In this document: positions 1 to 11,717 of the stretch, in pieces | How positions within the stretch are numbered: the first letter of the stretch is position 1 | Layout of the letters: every line of letters starts with the position of its first letter | Assembly (NCBI GenBank): GCA_003313425.1 | Contig: NHZP01000005.1 | Location: forward strand, 1,426,001-1,490,000 | Source of the DNA: Pseudopyrenochaeta lycopersici | Lineage: Eukaryota > Ascomycota > Dothideomycetes > Pleosporales > Pseudopyrenochaetaceae | DNA: 64,000 nt | Reading direction: 5' to 3' | Made by a program: the position numbers and the translations under genes | The notes under the pieces: generated by a model | What the model was told of the DNA's origin: nothing | The model's input: only the letters and a program-made list of their open reading frames with translations | The model's database searches: none

Positions 1-213
1 AAGCGACCTCGAGTGTATTTGAAGATTTCATCGCTATATTCCAGATCTAAATGAATGAGTACCACGACAGAGGGTATTGGCTCAGCGTAACTTACCAGGG
101 AGCAACGCCCGTGAAGAAGGTTGAGTAGGACGAGTGTTGTAGGTTGCTGTGGTTCTCTTGCTTGGTAAGTTCCAGCAGCGGGCGTATTTGAATGAAGATG
201 TGTTCAAGCGCAT
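1..213 (-). CDS. AIM9-like mitochondrial APH-family protein, 5' end only (partial)
   Basis: Partial gene on the minus strand, cut by the left edge. Seen: ATG at 213-211, exon 1 at 96-213, a GTAAGT donor, a 49-nt intron (47-95) ending in TTTAG, then exon 2 from 46 to the edge. The spliced protein starts MRLNTSSFKYARCWNLPSKR and is rich in Arg, Ser and Thr with few acids, as in a mitochondrial presequence. After the splice it reads LEYSDEIFKYTRGR. Fungal aminoglycoside-phosphotransferase-like proteins of the AIM9 group typically have a similar F-x-Y-T-x-G-R-[WF] block near their N-terminus. The catalytic part lies outside the window, so the family call is inference from one short motif plus the presequence. 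Confidence 0.5.
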
Positions 214-477
214 GATGTGTTCAAAGTAACCCAGGCTCTAGTTTGACTCGATCGCTGTGGTTGATAGGGCATGCGCCCTGAGACACTAGAGCTCTGGTTC
301 ACCAAGACCTTGCCAATTAGAGCGCGCCGAGTTTTAGATTCCCACTCGTCGTGCTCGGGCTTCATAGAGAGAAATGGCATTATTTGGTGGATTAGATAAC
401 GACATCAAAACACTTAGGCTGCGTATTTCTCAAGATTCCTTGTATTCTATCCTACTGGCTACCAAGGCTCGCCTCGT

Positions 478-1050
478 AACGCCCGGCCCCTCGTAACGCC
501 CGCTCCTTAATAATTGCACAGTTTCTTTAACACTATGTATCTTAACTAATATAGACTTAGTTATAGATACGCTTACAGCTATTAACTCCTTAGAGCTTAG
601 AGAAGATATTAATTATATAAAATTAGTAAATACTTATAGTATTAACTATAGAATAATTATAAAGTAGTACTAGCTTATTTTAACTTTATAAGAAGTAATT
701 ACTTATTCTTAATAGCTATAGATCTTATATTTCTATAAATTTTACTAACTATTATAACTAAAATAAGATCCTCTTTATTATCTATCTTTCTTACTTAACT
801 TATAGCTTATAGCTAGAGTAGTAAATAGGTTAGGAGTACCCTATTATAGGTATAGGTTAGGTATAGAGTTATAGATAAGTAGGTTAGAGTTAATGTTAGG
901 TTATATAGACTAAGAGTATAAGTTTTAGTTAAGTTATATAAACTCTAAGTTAAGTTAAAGCTAAAGTTATAAATATATAAGTTTAAGTTTAGTTAAAGGT
1001 ACCTACTAAAGTTATCTTATAAAATAAGTAATTTACTATACTTAAAAGAG
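478..1050 (+). mobile_element. RIP-degraded pogo/Fot1-like DNA transposon remnant
   Basis: A GC-rich end carries the direct repeat CTCGTAACGCCCG twice (about 478-510) and is followed by AT-rich sequence almost free of CpA/TpG. Around 555-720, one frame with RIP stops removed by eye resembles the helix-turn-helix start of pogo transposases (a stretch reading INSLELREDINYIKL). The remnant ends where the LTR retrotransposon inserted (target duplication AAGAG at 1046-1050). No clear continuation is visible beyond 9052, so the element is truncated. The region at 830-1000 has scattered GGTTAGG words, too degenerate to call telomeric. The repeated motif inside the end resembles two other pogo ends in the window (10523 and 33776). 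Confidence 0.45.
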
Positions 1051-1351
1051 TGTAAGGCAGTCAACACGCACAGTTAGGACGGTCTTAGTTAAAGAAACTC
1101 AATTTAAAAGGAAATGGACAAATAGCAGATACCTCTCACCTTCAGGGGAGAGGTGCTGCCTATATACATAAGCTAGAGCAGGCTAGTCCCGATCCAGTTA
1201 CCTAGCTTAGTAAAAGGTAAGAGGTAACAGTTACCTTTTACCTGCGTCTAGTAACTTGGCAGGATCGTTACCTTTTACCTGCGTCTAGTAACTTAGAAGG
1301 ATTGAACCCTTTTACCTGCGTCTAGTAACCTAAAAGGATTAAACTCTAACA
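1051..1351 (-). repeat. 3' LTR of the 1051-9047 element
   Basis: 301 bp, TG...CA ends, direct repeat of 8746-9047. It contains three copies of a word at exact 37-bp spacing (1239, 1276, 1313). These read TACCTGCGTCTAGTAAC here and CACCTGCGTCTAGTAAC in the other LTR, so all three copies show the same CpA-to-TpA change, as RIP would make. Confidence 0.88.
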
Positions 1352-4300
1352 TAACCCCCCCCTTCAAAATAGTAAGGGCCTCTAAACTAAGAGACAAAAA
1401 TTTAAGATAAAATATAAGAAAACTATTTACTACTAAGTCCCTCTAACTTAGTAAATCTAGTAATAGGCTTTATATAGCGCTGCGTATGTCTAAATAGTTT
1501 CTTATACAAAATTACTAAGCTCTAAAGTGTTTTCTAATACTTCTACTCTGCAACGCGAAAACAGAACCTAAAGACCTTCGTATAATATATATAGGAGTAA
1601 CCTTTATAATTTTTATTTAGTTATAAGGTCCCTAGACGTAGCGCGTAAAGCGAGGCGCACTACGCAGAGTAAGGGCGAAGGCGAGTAATCTTAAGGCTAT
1701 AGATGCGCGAATTAAGGCTAGAGGCGCGCAAATCAAGGTAAATTGAGGCGCGCTAACTTAAGCAAAACTGTTTAGATACCTTCGTCGCCGCTAAGATACT
1801 CTTCTGCAGCTAGCCTATCCTTATTAAGTAGTAACTAATTTAGAGGCATATAATAAGTAGGTAGCTTAGGCTTATTAGGCTGTCGCTAATAAAACAGATA
1901 AGCGTTGTAGTTATTAGGGTACTTAGTTACCAGGTGCTAGGTAGGTTTTAGGTATCTAGTCTATTTAATCAGGTACTGCTACTTACGCTTTTAGCAGCCT
2001 TTAACGCTAGTTTACTAGTAATTAAGAAAATTATTAATAAGCTACTTATCTTAAACCTTACTATTAGGATTAATTACCTTAATAGCTACTAGCTAAGCTA
2101 GCGCTTAATCTAGAAGCCCTTTTAAGGGCGCAGGCTAAAGAAGCTTAGGGTAAAACACAGGAAAAACTCTGCTGCCTAACATATCTAGTAGAAGGTCTAA
2201 TTAATACGCCTAGCTATTATACATAACTCTTATAACGCTATAAGGCCCTGCCTACTTAAGGTCTAGCTTCTTTAATTCCTGTTTAGTAGACTAATTAATT
2301 ATATTAACTATAACTTAGTCTCTAACAGCGTACTTTAGTACTAATTAGTAAGAGGTATTAGCGTAGTAAGCTTATTCTTATTAAGCCTATAGTATTTATT
2401 CTTATAAATAAGTAACTAGGTCCGCGTAGGTATTTATAAGCTTATCTACCTAGATTTTATTACTAGCTGCAGCGCTACTAAGCTTTTTATTATAGTTTTC
2501 CCCTAGGTATATACTACTATAAGGGTAATATCTAAGGTCTATAAAGAATAGCGTTATACTTATAGAGGCGTTAACTGTATTATTAGCCTAAAACTTAGCG
2601 ACGTAAAGCTAAGTAGCCTAGTTAGTTTATGCGTAGTTAATATACTAATAAAGATAAATTTCTAAGGCTTAATTTACCTGCTTAGTCTGCCTGTCTGTTT
2701 TAGGGTAATAAGCTGTTAATAAGCGCTGTTAGATACGTAGTTGCTTACAGACCTGCCTCTAAAACTAACTAACAAAATTTAAACTACAGTTAGAGATAAT
2801 ACTAAGAGGAATACTATATAATTTAAAGACTTCTATAAAGCACCTAGTAGCTTTAGCTATAGTATAGCTATACGTAGGGAAAAAATACTGTCTTTTTATA
2901 AGGCAGTCTATAATAACGAGGATATTCTTAAAAGTATAGCTATCTAGCTAAGAAGTAAGTAAATCTTAAATAAAATTAACTAAAATTTCTATCTAGCGTC
3001 TATAAGGCACTAGTAGTAGCTGTAAGTAACTATGCTTACTGTCCTAAAGGCTTTTTATTTAGTAATAAGTAGCGCACGCATCATAATACTATTTAATTAA
3101 CAGGTGCATCTTTAGCTAGTAATACCGCGAGTACATAAGGAAGAACGTGTTACGAGGGCCCTTATAACCAGCAATTTAATAGTTGTAACACAACTCTATA
3201 ATACGTCGGCGTAACTATAGGTTAGGAGGCACGTAAAGCCTAGTCTTGTCTATCCACAGGCGTCAGGAAGCTCCTTCACCTGTGCTTAACAGGTCTGCAG
3301 CAGAGAAATAGTAGCTATTCTTATAAAACTATAATAGTAATTTAGTAGTTTCTATATTAATAGCTTTAAAGGCCTTTTTAGCTATAGCGTTATTAGCGTA
3401 CGCAGCGTCTAGGATTTCTTCTGTTAACTGATAGTCGTTCTTGTAACAGGGCAGCAAAGGATCTATTATACTGTTAATAGGCGTAGGATTATTATTATTA
3501 TTATTAAATTCTATAGGAAAGTCTATTTTATAAGCGCAGGTAAAGTAAAATTACACTACCTTAGCTTATTCCTAGGACATTTAGTCTAGGGACTTAGGTT
3601 AACTAAGGGCTAAGGCGCGTAAGGCTGTTGTAACTGCTAGTTACATACCTAGGGAGAGTACTTAGGGTCTAAGAATAGCAGCCTGTATACTATAATAAGG
3701 GTCTTCTACGTCTGTTAGGGTATCCTAAGGTTAATAGCTTAAAGCGTCTGCTTTACTGTTAGTTTCCTTAGGGGCATAGATAATCTTAAAGTTAAACTAG
3801 CTAAGAAATAAGGACTACCGTGCTTACTATTAGCTAAGTTTTTTAGTTATTATAAACTATTCTAGGTTCTTATAGTCTGTTATTACCTGTATTAGTTAAG
3901 AAAAGCTTATAAGTTTAAGCTCCTATTCCTTAAATACCTATATAATTACTATAAGTTTAAGATTATAGATATTATAGTTATACTCTGCTAGAGAGTATTT
4001 CTTTAAAAAGAAAGTAATAGGTTATAGGACGTCTTTATTATTATATTACTTTATAACCCTACCTAATGCCTATCCTAACGTATTAGTAAAGATATAGATT
4101 TACTTAGTAAGATTAAAATACTTTAATACTACGCCTACATAAAATACTGCTTTAAGAGCCTTAAAAGCTTTTACTTCCTCCTCCCCCTATATAATTAGCT
4201 TATAATAAACCTTCTTATAAGCAGGTTTATTAGGATTACTACTTTTCTTTTCCATAATAGTAGCCTTAATAAGGCGTGTAAGCAGTAACGCTATCCCAAG

Positions 4301-7300
4301 TAGCCTTTAATAAAGCGCTAGGAGAAGCTAGTATACCTAAGGAAAGTAAGTATATCTTAGGTAGTCTTTAGTGTTTCCTATTACTGTACAGCCTTAATCT
4401 TCTTAAAGTTAATTTTAATACCCTTATTTATAATTATTATACCTAGGAACTTAATATAGTCTATATAAAATTCTAATTTGCGCAGGTCTATATAGAACCC
4501 TTTTTCCTTAAGGCGCGTAAGCACCTTTTTTACATACTCTATGTAGGCTTCTACTAATTCTAAGAAAACTAAGATATTATCTAGATAAGCAGTATAAAAC
4601 TTATTAAGGTACTTAAAAAGAGCACTATTAATTACTCTTTAAAACGTAGCTAGAGTATTATAGAGGCTTATAGGCATTACGCAGTATTAATAAGTACTCT
4701 AACGCGTAGAGAAGGTAGTAAGCTACTCTAAACTAGGCTTCATGCGAATTTAATAAAAAGCGTATATAATATTAAATTTAGAAAAGATAACAGCTTTATT
4801 AAGCTTAGCTAAAGTCTTGTAGAAGAAAGGAATTAGGTATTAATCCTTAATAGAGGCTTTATTAAGGTCTTAATAATCTACGCAGACTTAGATACTACTG
4901 CTAGGTTTAGCAATAATAAGTAAATTATTTTATATAGTAGAGGGTCCCTAGAAGATAAAATCCTAAGCCTCTATCTCCTAAATATATTACTTAATAGCTT
5001 TAAACTGTTTACTAGAAAATAGTCTCGCTTAATAATTAGGCACCTTAGCTCTTAGCTTAAGCTTAATCTCGTAGTTATATTCTAAGTAATCTAAGAGCTT
5101 AGCCGCGGCTGCTTTATTAAACATAGGAATAATTAAGGTATATTCCTTAAGTAGGTACAGAGGCAGGATATCTTTTAACAAGACTTCTTTAGGAGGGTTA
5201 AAGAACTTATTATAGTCCTTTTATACTACTACGTAACAGATTTTCTATAACGCTCCTAGTAGTAAGCGATAAACTATTATAAATAGAGGGTAGTTTTTTT
5301 ATTTAGTAAACGCCTAAATAGCTCTTAGCAAGATAACCTTAATGCCTACCGCAGGTTTAGTTTACTAGTGTAGTACTTAGTGTTTGTTGTCTAGCTTTGC
5401 TAGGGCTGCAGTATCTAACTTTACCTGTTATTAGCTAGTCTTGCCTTTATTCCTGCTATCTGTAGAGGAACTAGGCTATGTAGAGGCGTTAGGCGTAGCT
5501 TACTCGCAGATAACTTATAGTATATATAAGTATTACTAGCATTCTGTTTAGTAGTATGCGTTAGGGAATTTAATTATACCCTAATAGTAGTTAAAGCGTA
5601 GTACGTGTAGTTTCCTCTAGCAGAATCCTAATACTAGGTTAAAGGCCCTACACTAGTTAAGAATATAGGCAGAAGTATACTTAAAGTAGGAATTAATTTT
5701 TATATAGAATTTAACTTTATAAGTAATAGATTCTAAAGTAATACTTTTATATTCTTTACACATAATAGGCGTAATAAGAGGAATTAGTTAGAACCCCTAG
5801 GTAAGCTAGAGGAACCGCTGTAAGATAAAGTTCGTATCTGCCCTATTATCTGCTAATGTCTAGGCGATATAGGGGGCGTTTTCTTATTATCTAATTATAC
5901 TTGTAAAAGTAAACTAGTCTAGGCTATCTAGACACAGCTTATCTTTCTAGACAGCCTGCGTGCGTCGCAGGAGTACCTGCGCTACAGGCTTATATATACC
6001 GCCCTAGTAAGTAGCAGCTAGCGCGGTTTCCTAAGACTAATTATTAACCCTAGATAAAGGACTTTTATCTAAAGTTACTCTTCCCCTAAATAAATAATAA
6101 CTTTAGCTTTATTACTATTACTATTAGAGGCTTCTTTATAGTTAGAGTTACTAGTCTCTAGGCTTACGTGCACGTAATAATTAGTAGCTAAGTTACTGCG
6201 CGGATTTCCTTAATACTAGTTACAGCTAGAGTCCGCGTTATAAGGCTTAGGACTGTCAGCTAGCTTATAGTTACCTATTCTATTATCTTTAAATAACAGA
6301 CGTAGGCCTAGAGCAGGCTTACTAGCTTTCTTAATAGGCTTATCTGCTGCTGTCCTTAGAACAAATTTACAAGGCGGTGCTAGGCTTAGTCTAGCTGGCG
6401 CGTTACGCCCCTTTATTTAATTAGCGAGATACTAAGGTAATTGCCAGAGGTTATAGCTCTAACATATATTATTAATTATATTATAAAGAGATTAGAAGTT
6501 AGCAGTAGTATAGACAGCGGGCGCGCTGCTAAGGCTCTGTTAGAGATAGCCTAGAAGCTTAGCCCGAAGCTTATACGCTTAAGTTATAGTAATCTATCTA
6601 AGCTAAGTAGTAATAGCGTTAAACTCTGTCTAGAATAGAGCCTATACTTTAACTATAGTAGGGTATTCTAGCGAGCCACGTTCTAAGAAGACTAAAGCAT
6701 TATATTACTATTCTGCTATAACGTAGTAGTTATAGTTACTAAAGATAGAGTTAAAGATATAAAAATACTTAAAGTTGTCCTTATATTAATATAAAAACCT
6801 ATTAGGCTCTCGTAGTAAAGTTTAAGCAGAACTGCTAGTAGCTTAAAAGATAAATTATACTCGTATGTTATTATATTACTAGTCTAACCTGTTATTTTTA
6901 AAATAGTTAAGTATCTTTATAATCTACCTATAAAGATTAGGACCCCTAAAGTATACTAGAGGCACCTAAATTTACTTATTCTTTATAGATAAGAACTAAT
7001 ATAACCTCTTAATCTTATAGTAGAGCTTAGTTAGATAAGAGCTTAGCATTACTATATTACCTAGGGATGTTTAGTATTCATAAGTAAAAGGAAAGTTAGT
7101 TAAGAGTAGAACACGCTAAGGGGAACTAAACTTATTAAGAATACCGCCTGCTGCGTTACCTTATAGGAGGATTTATATAAGCGTACTTATTCCTCCTAGC
7201 AGAAGCTTATTTATAGCTCCTAGGGCTAGCTGTAATAGAGTAAGTCTAGTAAGGCCTAAAACCTTAGGAGAGCTAGATAACAGATAGTCGCACAACGCAG

Positions 7301-8745
7301 AGTTACGCTTATTCTTAATTTCTTGTAATAAACCTTCTAAGGTCTTGTAGTTAGTAATAAGCTTATTCTACTACTTACTAAGCTTATTATATTCTTTAAC
7401 TAGCTTATCCTTTTATTAAGTAAAGCTGCATTATTATTTAGTTAGTTCCTGCTTTAGAGTAGAAGCGTTAAGGTAGTATATCTCTAATAACTTCTTATCC
7501 TTATTAAGAGCATGTAAGGTATACCTAAATAGTGTTATTAGGCGTGTAAGTTGCGTAAGCTTAAGGCTTAAGAACTTACTAAGGTAGTTCTTTACAAGCT
7601 AGATGCCTAAGGGTGCTAATCACTAAATAGAAGCAGGTAGACTTAAGCTCGCGGATAGTAGCAAACCTAGAAGGCTACCTAGAGGAAGATAGTTATTAAA
7701 GTCCTTAGAGAGACCTAGATTAGTAGCTTCCTTACGTAGCTACATCTAATAAGCTCCTATAGCACGCTGTGTTATATCGCGAGAGAAGGAATGTAGGTTA
7801 ACTTCCTTAGTTAATAAGTTAGTACGGGAGCTTATTAGCGCAAATTTAGGGTACTCTACGTCTTTAATAATAGGGTTTTCTAAGATAACTAGTTCTAAAT
7901 CCTCTATAGCCTTATTCTTATTCTTCTCCTAGCGTTAATAAGCCCTTTCCCTAAGTTAATTACGAGCTGCTTATATTTTAGCTAACGCGTTATCTTTCTA
8001 ATAGGCTTAAAATTTAGGCTACTAGCTAGAGGACCCTTCATTATAAGAGCTATCTGCTATCAAGCTAAATAAAGAAAGTTAGATAGAAGTAAGAGTAGAT
8101 ATAGAGGTAAAAGTAAAAGTTAAAGTAAAACTAGAGGGAATCCTTAAGCTTTAGTAAGTAGACTTAAGATTTAACTATTAGTTAAGTAGTGTTATTAGTT
8201 AGGTAAGGTTACTAAGACTAGGAGAAATACTTAGGAGTATTATGCACAGGCTAAGTTTAGAGAATTACCTAATTAGGAAGTTTTAGAGGGTAAATGCGTG
8301 CTTAAGGCGGCACGTGCGCGCAATTAAAACACACGCATAGACTGTAGTATATAAAAGTAGGAGTAATCCCTAAAGTATTCCTATTTAAGGAAGGGAATAA
8401 TAGGACGTATCTTATTAATAATAATCCTAGCGTTTAGGTAGCGTAAAGCGCAGGCACTAAGGTGCGAAACAGGTTACTAGCAAGGAAACCTAGCAAATTC
8501 TAGGCTATTCTAAAGCTTAACTAAGGGGGAATAGCTTATAAAATTTTAGCTAAACTAGCAGCAGAGGATAGCACTGTAAATTAACTATCGTGCGAGGGCT
8601 ATCCTAAAGCTTAACTAAGGGGGGATAGGATCTAGTCCTAGTACGTTAGTACTACCTTACTATTAAACTCACCTAAGAGGTAACAGCTTAAGTAACTGTG
8701 TGTTAACCACGGAGAGGAGCTAAAGCGCTGTATAATCTGCTATTA

Positions 8746-9047
8746 TATAAGGTAGTTAACACGCACAGTTAGGACGGTCTTAGTTAAAGAAACTTAATTT
8801 AAAAGGAAATGGACAAAATAGCAGATACCTCTCACCTTCAGGGGAGAGGTGCTGCCTATATACATGAGCTAGAGCAGGCTAGTCCCGATCCAGTTACCTA
8901 GCTTAGTAAAAGGTAAGAGGTAACAGTTACCTTTCACCTGCGTCTAGTAACTTGGCAGGATCGTTACCTTTCACCTGCGTCTAGTAACTTAGAAGGATTG
9001 AACCCTTTCACCTGCGTCTAGTAACCTGAAAGGATTGAACCCTAACA
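8746..9047 (-). repeat. 5' LTR of the 1051-9047 element
   Basis: 302 bp, one base longer than its partner because of an extra A near 8817. It keeps more CpA/TpG than the 3' LTR. The three 37-bp-period units start at about 8935, 8972 and 9009. Its outer end on the plus strand is CCTAACA followed by the AAGAG duplication. The inner terminal TG has become TA. Confidence 0.88.
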
Positions 9048-9052
9048 AAGAG

Positions 9053-9540
9053 AAACTAAACTATTTTAGAACTATATTAAAAAAAATAAGCTTAGAACTT
9101 TAGAAAGTACTTTACTATATGTTAGGAGTCGATAACTCCTGCCTAGACTAGTGTGCCGTTGCACAGGGCACCTAGGCAATCAGGTGATGATGGGTTTCCT
9201 TTGTCAGCGAAATTTGGTGATAAGACTTGGAGATGCGAGAGATTTCAACATCATGCACCATGCACCACACACCACGATAATTCACTTCAAAACTGAGATT
9301 TTGCAAAGTAGCTAGTGCATTAGCTACGTCAATTCAATGAGATTTCAGACCATTTTGTTTATTACTTTTAATCAGGCTCCATACTTACCTTCGTTTCTGG
9401 CAGACTGCACAGGCAGGGCTGCTCCTGTTATTCACGCACATTTGATTCCAGCGTCACCTCTCATTCACAACACCAGAACTGCGGGATTGTGCCGAACCAC
9501 CTTGTTAACTCCACACTAGCTAACGAGTCTAGTGTACCTA
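9053..9540. other. Island of little-mutated sequence between transposons
   Basis: From about 9125 to 9520 base composition is ordinary and CpA/TpG are common, unlike both neighbours. A 60-codon open frame (9337-9519) is present, but it has no recognisable domain and is short enough to be chance. No function assigned. Confidence 0.4.
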
Positions 9541-10522
9541 AGGTATACTTAGCTAGTTTAGCCTATAATAGGCTAGATTAGGGCTATTAAAGGCAAGGTT
9601 AACCTCCTTTAGCCTAATTAGTCTTAGGTGTAAGGTAAGAGTAATATAAAAGCCCCTTAGAATCCTACTAGAGCAGTAGTAATCTTTCTAGTTACTAATA
9701 TAACCATATTATCCCTAATTAAACTCCTTTATATTTATTTAACTCTAATAACTTTAAGGACTAGGCTATAACTATATAGAACTAGTCTTAATATTAAAAT
9801 TACTTTCTTTAAAGATAGTACTTTAATAGAATAACTTAAAGAATAATATAGTCTTATATTTATACTTTAGTAGAGGGCCTAAATAGTTTAACTTATCTAG
9901 ATACCTAAATACTAGTATAAAATAAGTCTTTAAGACTTAAACTATTACTAAAGAACTAGTAAGAGAATATAATATAGAGTTAAAAGCTATATTAGCTTAA
10001 TTAACTTTAATTAAGCTTATATTAAAATATTCTAGTATAAAATACTTATTTTAAGTAGACTCTAAGTTAATAGAGCTTAATAGAGCTTAAAGTAGTATTA
10101 ACTAAGCTCTAGCTATATAATATATTTTGCTAAGTAGTAATATATTAAGAAATACTTTATCTAACTCTTTTATATATATTCTAAATATAGATAAAGATAA
10201 AGTAAATCTAAAGTATATTAAGTTATAAAGAAAGATTAAAGCTAAAATATAATATTACGCTATTATTAAAATATATATAAAAGCTATAGTACTAAAAGTA
10301 GATAATAAAGAAGTAATAAAAGTACTAAAAGAAAGCCCTAAATAAATTAGGCTAGCCTTTTTATAGCTATTATACTTTAAACTACTTTAAAGATATAATA
10401 AAAAGAATAAAATAGAGTATAACTACTAAGTAAAGAACTATACAGCTTCCTTTATATAATACTTTATAAACTTTTAGTAAAAAGCATATATAATTACTTT
10501 TTTTTTAATATATCTTAGATTA
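9541..10522. other. AT-rich RIP-type block, element not identified
   Basis: CpA/TpG-poor, stop-saturated sequence between the 9.1-9.5 kb island and the pogo end at 10523. It is probably a degraded retroelement fragment, but I found no diagnostic motif. Confidence 0.4.
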
Positions 10523-11324
10523 ACGTGAGCGGTAAGCGAAACGCCCAGGTAAGCGAAACGCCTACTCTTGCTAAGACTATACCTTCTTCTACCTTTAACT
10601 ATAATATCTTAATAACTTAATATTAAATTACTCTCTTATAAGGATAGAATTATTTTAGCTATCTAAGTAATAAAAAAAGACGTAATATTAAGTAATTAAT
10701 AAGCTATAGTAGTCTATAATATTCCTAGAAAGACTCTCTATAACTAACGCGCTAGAAAGCTTTTATAACGCGATAGCTAACCTAACTTATTAAAGCTTAA
10801 TAGGCATAAGGAAGACGCGATTATCTAATATATAAGGAAGCTAGACGCGCAAGGATTTACCTCTATACTATCTTATCTTTATAAGATAGTAAATTAGTTA
10901 CTAGGTACTTATAATAGTAGCTAGGTAGGAGAAAAATAGGCTAGAAACTTTATCTCTTATAAGATTAAGATTAAATCCTAGCTAAGTAGGCTACGCGACT
11001 ACTAAAGAGTCCTATACAGCGATCTAGCTATTATTAGCCCTTAGTTTAACCTTATACGTAATATTAAAGCTAAGTATAGTATCTTAGATAAAGATACTTA
11101 TAACTTTAATAAGACTAGCTTTACTATAGGCGTAGGAGGGTCTGTTAAGGTAGTAACTATGTTTAAAAGACGTACTTAACTACTAGGGATATAACCTAGT
11201 AACTATAAGTAAGTAACGTTAATTACTAGTATTAACGCTATAGGCTAAATAATTCTACTCTTTATTATTTTTAAAGCTAAGAACTATAATAAGTCTTAGT
11301 TACCTAATCTATCTAAGGGCTAGC
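10523..11324 (+). mobile_element. pogo/Fot1 transposon, 5' half (interrupted by Gypsy)
   Basis: The end starts ACGT after a TA dinucleotide (10521-10522), and the word GGTAAGCGAAACGCC is present twice just inside it. Downstream, the plus strand gives a stop-riddled but recognisable pogo transposase: an N-terminal DNA-binding part, a stretch reading NFISRIKTKS, the DDE-domain block DTYNFNKTGFTIGVGG (family pattern D-x-Y-N-x-D-E-x-G-F, with D and E altered as RIP would), then INAIG and IIFKAKN. The frame runs to 11324, where an LTR begins. The immediate continuation of this transposase is found inverted at 18284-19187. Confidence 0.78.
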
Positions 11325-11717
11325 TGTTAGGATCTGGAATCCTGGACAGGGAGGGAAAGCCTCAGGTACTGACAGCCAGTCAAGAAGCGCCAGTGTTCCA
11401 CTCTGTCACGCGTCACGTGACCGCTCGCTCCGCTAAGGACGAGCGCTCGCAGCGCTCGCGGCAAGCGCGACGAGCGCGTTATGTATATAGATTACCACAA
11501 TAAACCCTTATAGCTTATTATATTCAACTTAATATTATACTCTATAGTATAGTAATAGTAATACTAATTATTCTTAACCTTTAGTACTCTTTACAGAAGC
11601 GCCCTCTTACTATCTTAGTATTAAACCCTATTCTATTTAGTCCCTTACTCTATCCTAGAGAACTAACCTTATAATCTTATTAGCTATCCTTACTAATAGC
11701 CTTTAAGATTCGTCACA
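11325..11717 (+). repeat. 5' LTR of Gypsy copy A
   Basis: 393 bp, TGTTAGG...GTCACA. The first ~200 bp keep CpA/TpG, unlike the 3' LTR of the same element. A CpG-dense palindromic cluster of GAGCGCTCGC words lies near 11440-11480. Confidence 0.9.

Larger units (their letters stand above)
1051..9047 (-). mobile_element. Full-length Gypsy-type LTR retrotransposon, RIP-inactivated
   Basis: Two ~300-bp LTRs (1051-1351 and 8746-9047) bound a 7,997-bp element flanked by the perfect 5-bp target duplication AAGAG (1046-1050 and 9048-9052). The coding strand is minus: reading that strand, a polypurine tract (GAAGGGGGGGG, plus-strand 1355-1365) lies just before the LTR at 1051-1351, which is therefore the 3' LTR. 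On the minus strand at 4561-4600 the frame reads YLDNILVF, the reverse-transcriptase YxDD box with one Asp changed to Asn. Gag is expected near 6.3-8.7 kb and integrase near 2.5-3.7 kb, but I did not resolve their motifs. Stops occur throughout and no long frame survives. The Gypsy assignment rests on the reverse-transcriptase box and size. Confidence 0.85.

Noticed and set aside
830..1000. Scattered GGTTAGG/TTAGG words that could be a telomere-like tract
   Set aside because: No regular 6-bp period and many other AT-rich words. The unit is not maintained. The block reads better as degraded pogo transposase.
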